6,205 nucleotides of DNA, taken from assembly GCA_002400365.1 (NCBI GenBank), contig DHFK01000210.1, positions 17,118-23,322 on the forward strand. The letters run 5' to 3'. Below, piece by piece: positions 5,982 through 6,205 of the stretch. Below the pieces are notes generated by a model, which was not told the origin of the DNA, made no database searches, and saw only the letters and a program-made list of their open reading frames with translations. Position numbers and translations under genes: made by a program. This DNA is from Anaerolineales bacterium UBA4826. GTDB lineage: Bacteria; Chloroflexota; Anaerolineae; UBA4142. How positions within the stretch are numbered: the first letter of the stretch is position 1; each line of letters begins with the position of its first letter.

Positions 5982-6205
5982 ATGCCGGCGAAAGACATCT
6001 ATCACGATGCCGTCAGGAACGCTCTCATCAAAGATGGCTGGACAATTACACATGACCCCTTGGTACTCAAATGGGGGCCCAAAGATCTGTACGTTGACTT
6101 TGGCGCGGAGCGACTTGTGGCAGCCGAGAAGGCAGGACGCAAAATCGCCGTTGAGATAAAGAGTTTCGTTAGCCCATCTGAAGTTGAGGACCTGGAGAAC
6201 GCTGT
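5982..6205 (+). CDS. xisH: XisH family protein, N-terminal part (runs off the window)
   Basis: First 74 complete codons of a protein of the XisH family (fdxN element excision controlling factor in Anabaena; full length usually about 138 residues). The start MPAKDIYHDAVRNALIKDGW and the stretches WGPKDLYVD (31-39) and AAEKAGRKIAVEIKSF (47-62) are recognised family hallmarks. The family has a PD-(D/E)XK nuclease-like fold; candidate residues here are Asp39, Glu58 and Lys60 in the D...ExK pattern. XisH usually occurs next to XisI, which would lie beyond the window. In Anabaena these proteins affect excision of a DNA element, but most homologues are found without such an element and their role is not established, so excision function should not be assumed. 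By hand count the visible part is 52% GC (117 of 224), lower than the transporter genes, consistent with recent acquisition. A good ribosome site at 5969-5975 supports the start. Confidence 0.9.
   Translation, partial: MPAKDIYHDAVRNALIKDGWTITHDPLVLKWGPKDLYVDFGAERLVAAEKAGRKIAVEIKSFVSPSEVEDLENA

Overview
The window reads as part of a GC-rich bacterial genome, most likely a Chloroflexota (Anaerolineae-like) organism. This assignment is inference. It rests on an ABC ATPase fused to a cyclic-nucleotide-binding-type domain, an FtsX/MacB-type permease made of two tandem halves, a XisH gene, and two short repeat families (AT-rich ATTCAAAAT/GAATTTTGAA runs and TCACGCA heptads) of a kind I associate with intergenic spacers of that phylum. 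No rRNA, tRNA, CRISPR array, transposase or insertion sequence is visible.

Layout, all genes on the + strand. Bases 2-898 hold the C-terminal part of an ABC-2 type permease whose start lies outside the window. A 137-base spacer follows with an extended -10 promoter (971-979) and an overlapping inverted repeat (978-1002) placed like a repressor operator. It precedes a three-gene unit: an ATPase with a C-terminal cNMP-binding-like domain (1036-2205), an 833-residue permease overlapping it by 8 bases (2198-4699), and, after a 75-base spacer filled by a foldback repeat, a lipoprotein membrane fusion (HlyD-like) protein (4775-5896). These three should form one MacB/LolCDE-like transporter: ATPase on the cytoplasmic face, permease in the membrane, and the adaptor lipid-anchored outside. 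The substrate cannot be read from sequence. A separate promoter (5931-5959) then drives a xisH-family gene (5982 to the window edge), unrelated in function and lower in GC.

The most unusual points are: (1) the cytoplasmic linker joining the permease halves is encoded by an AT-rich, repeat-rich segment (38% GC by hand count against 62% on both sides) that looks like intergenic repeat DNA captured in frame; (2) the ATPase's cNMP-binding-like domain lacks the usual phosphate-binding arginine; (3) an operator-like dyad overlaps the -10 element and start site of the transporter promoter; (4) an 18/21-paired foldback built partly of TCACGCA heptads sits between the permease and adaptor genes; (5) a xisH gene begins at the edge, so a XisI partner may lie just outside. 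I do not see a convincing, wholly new multi-gene system here.
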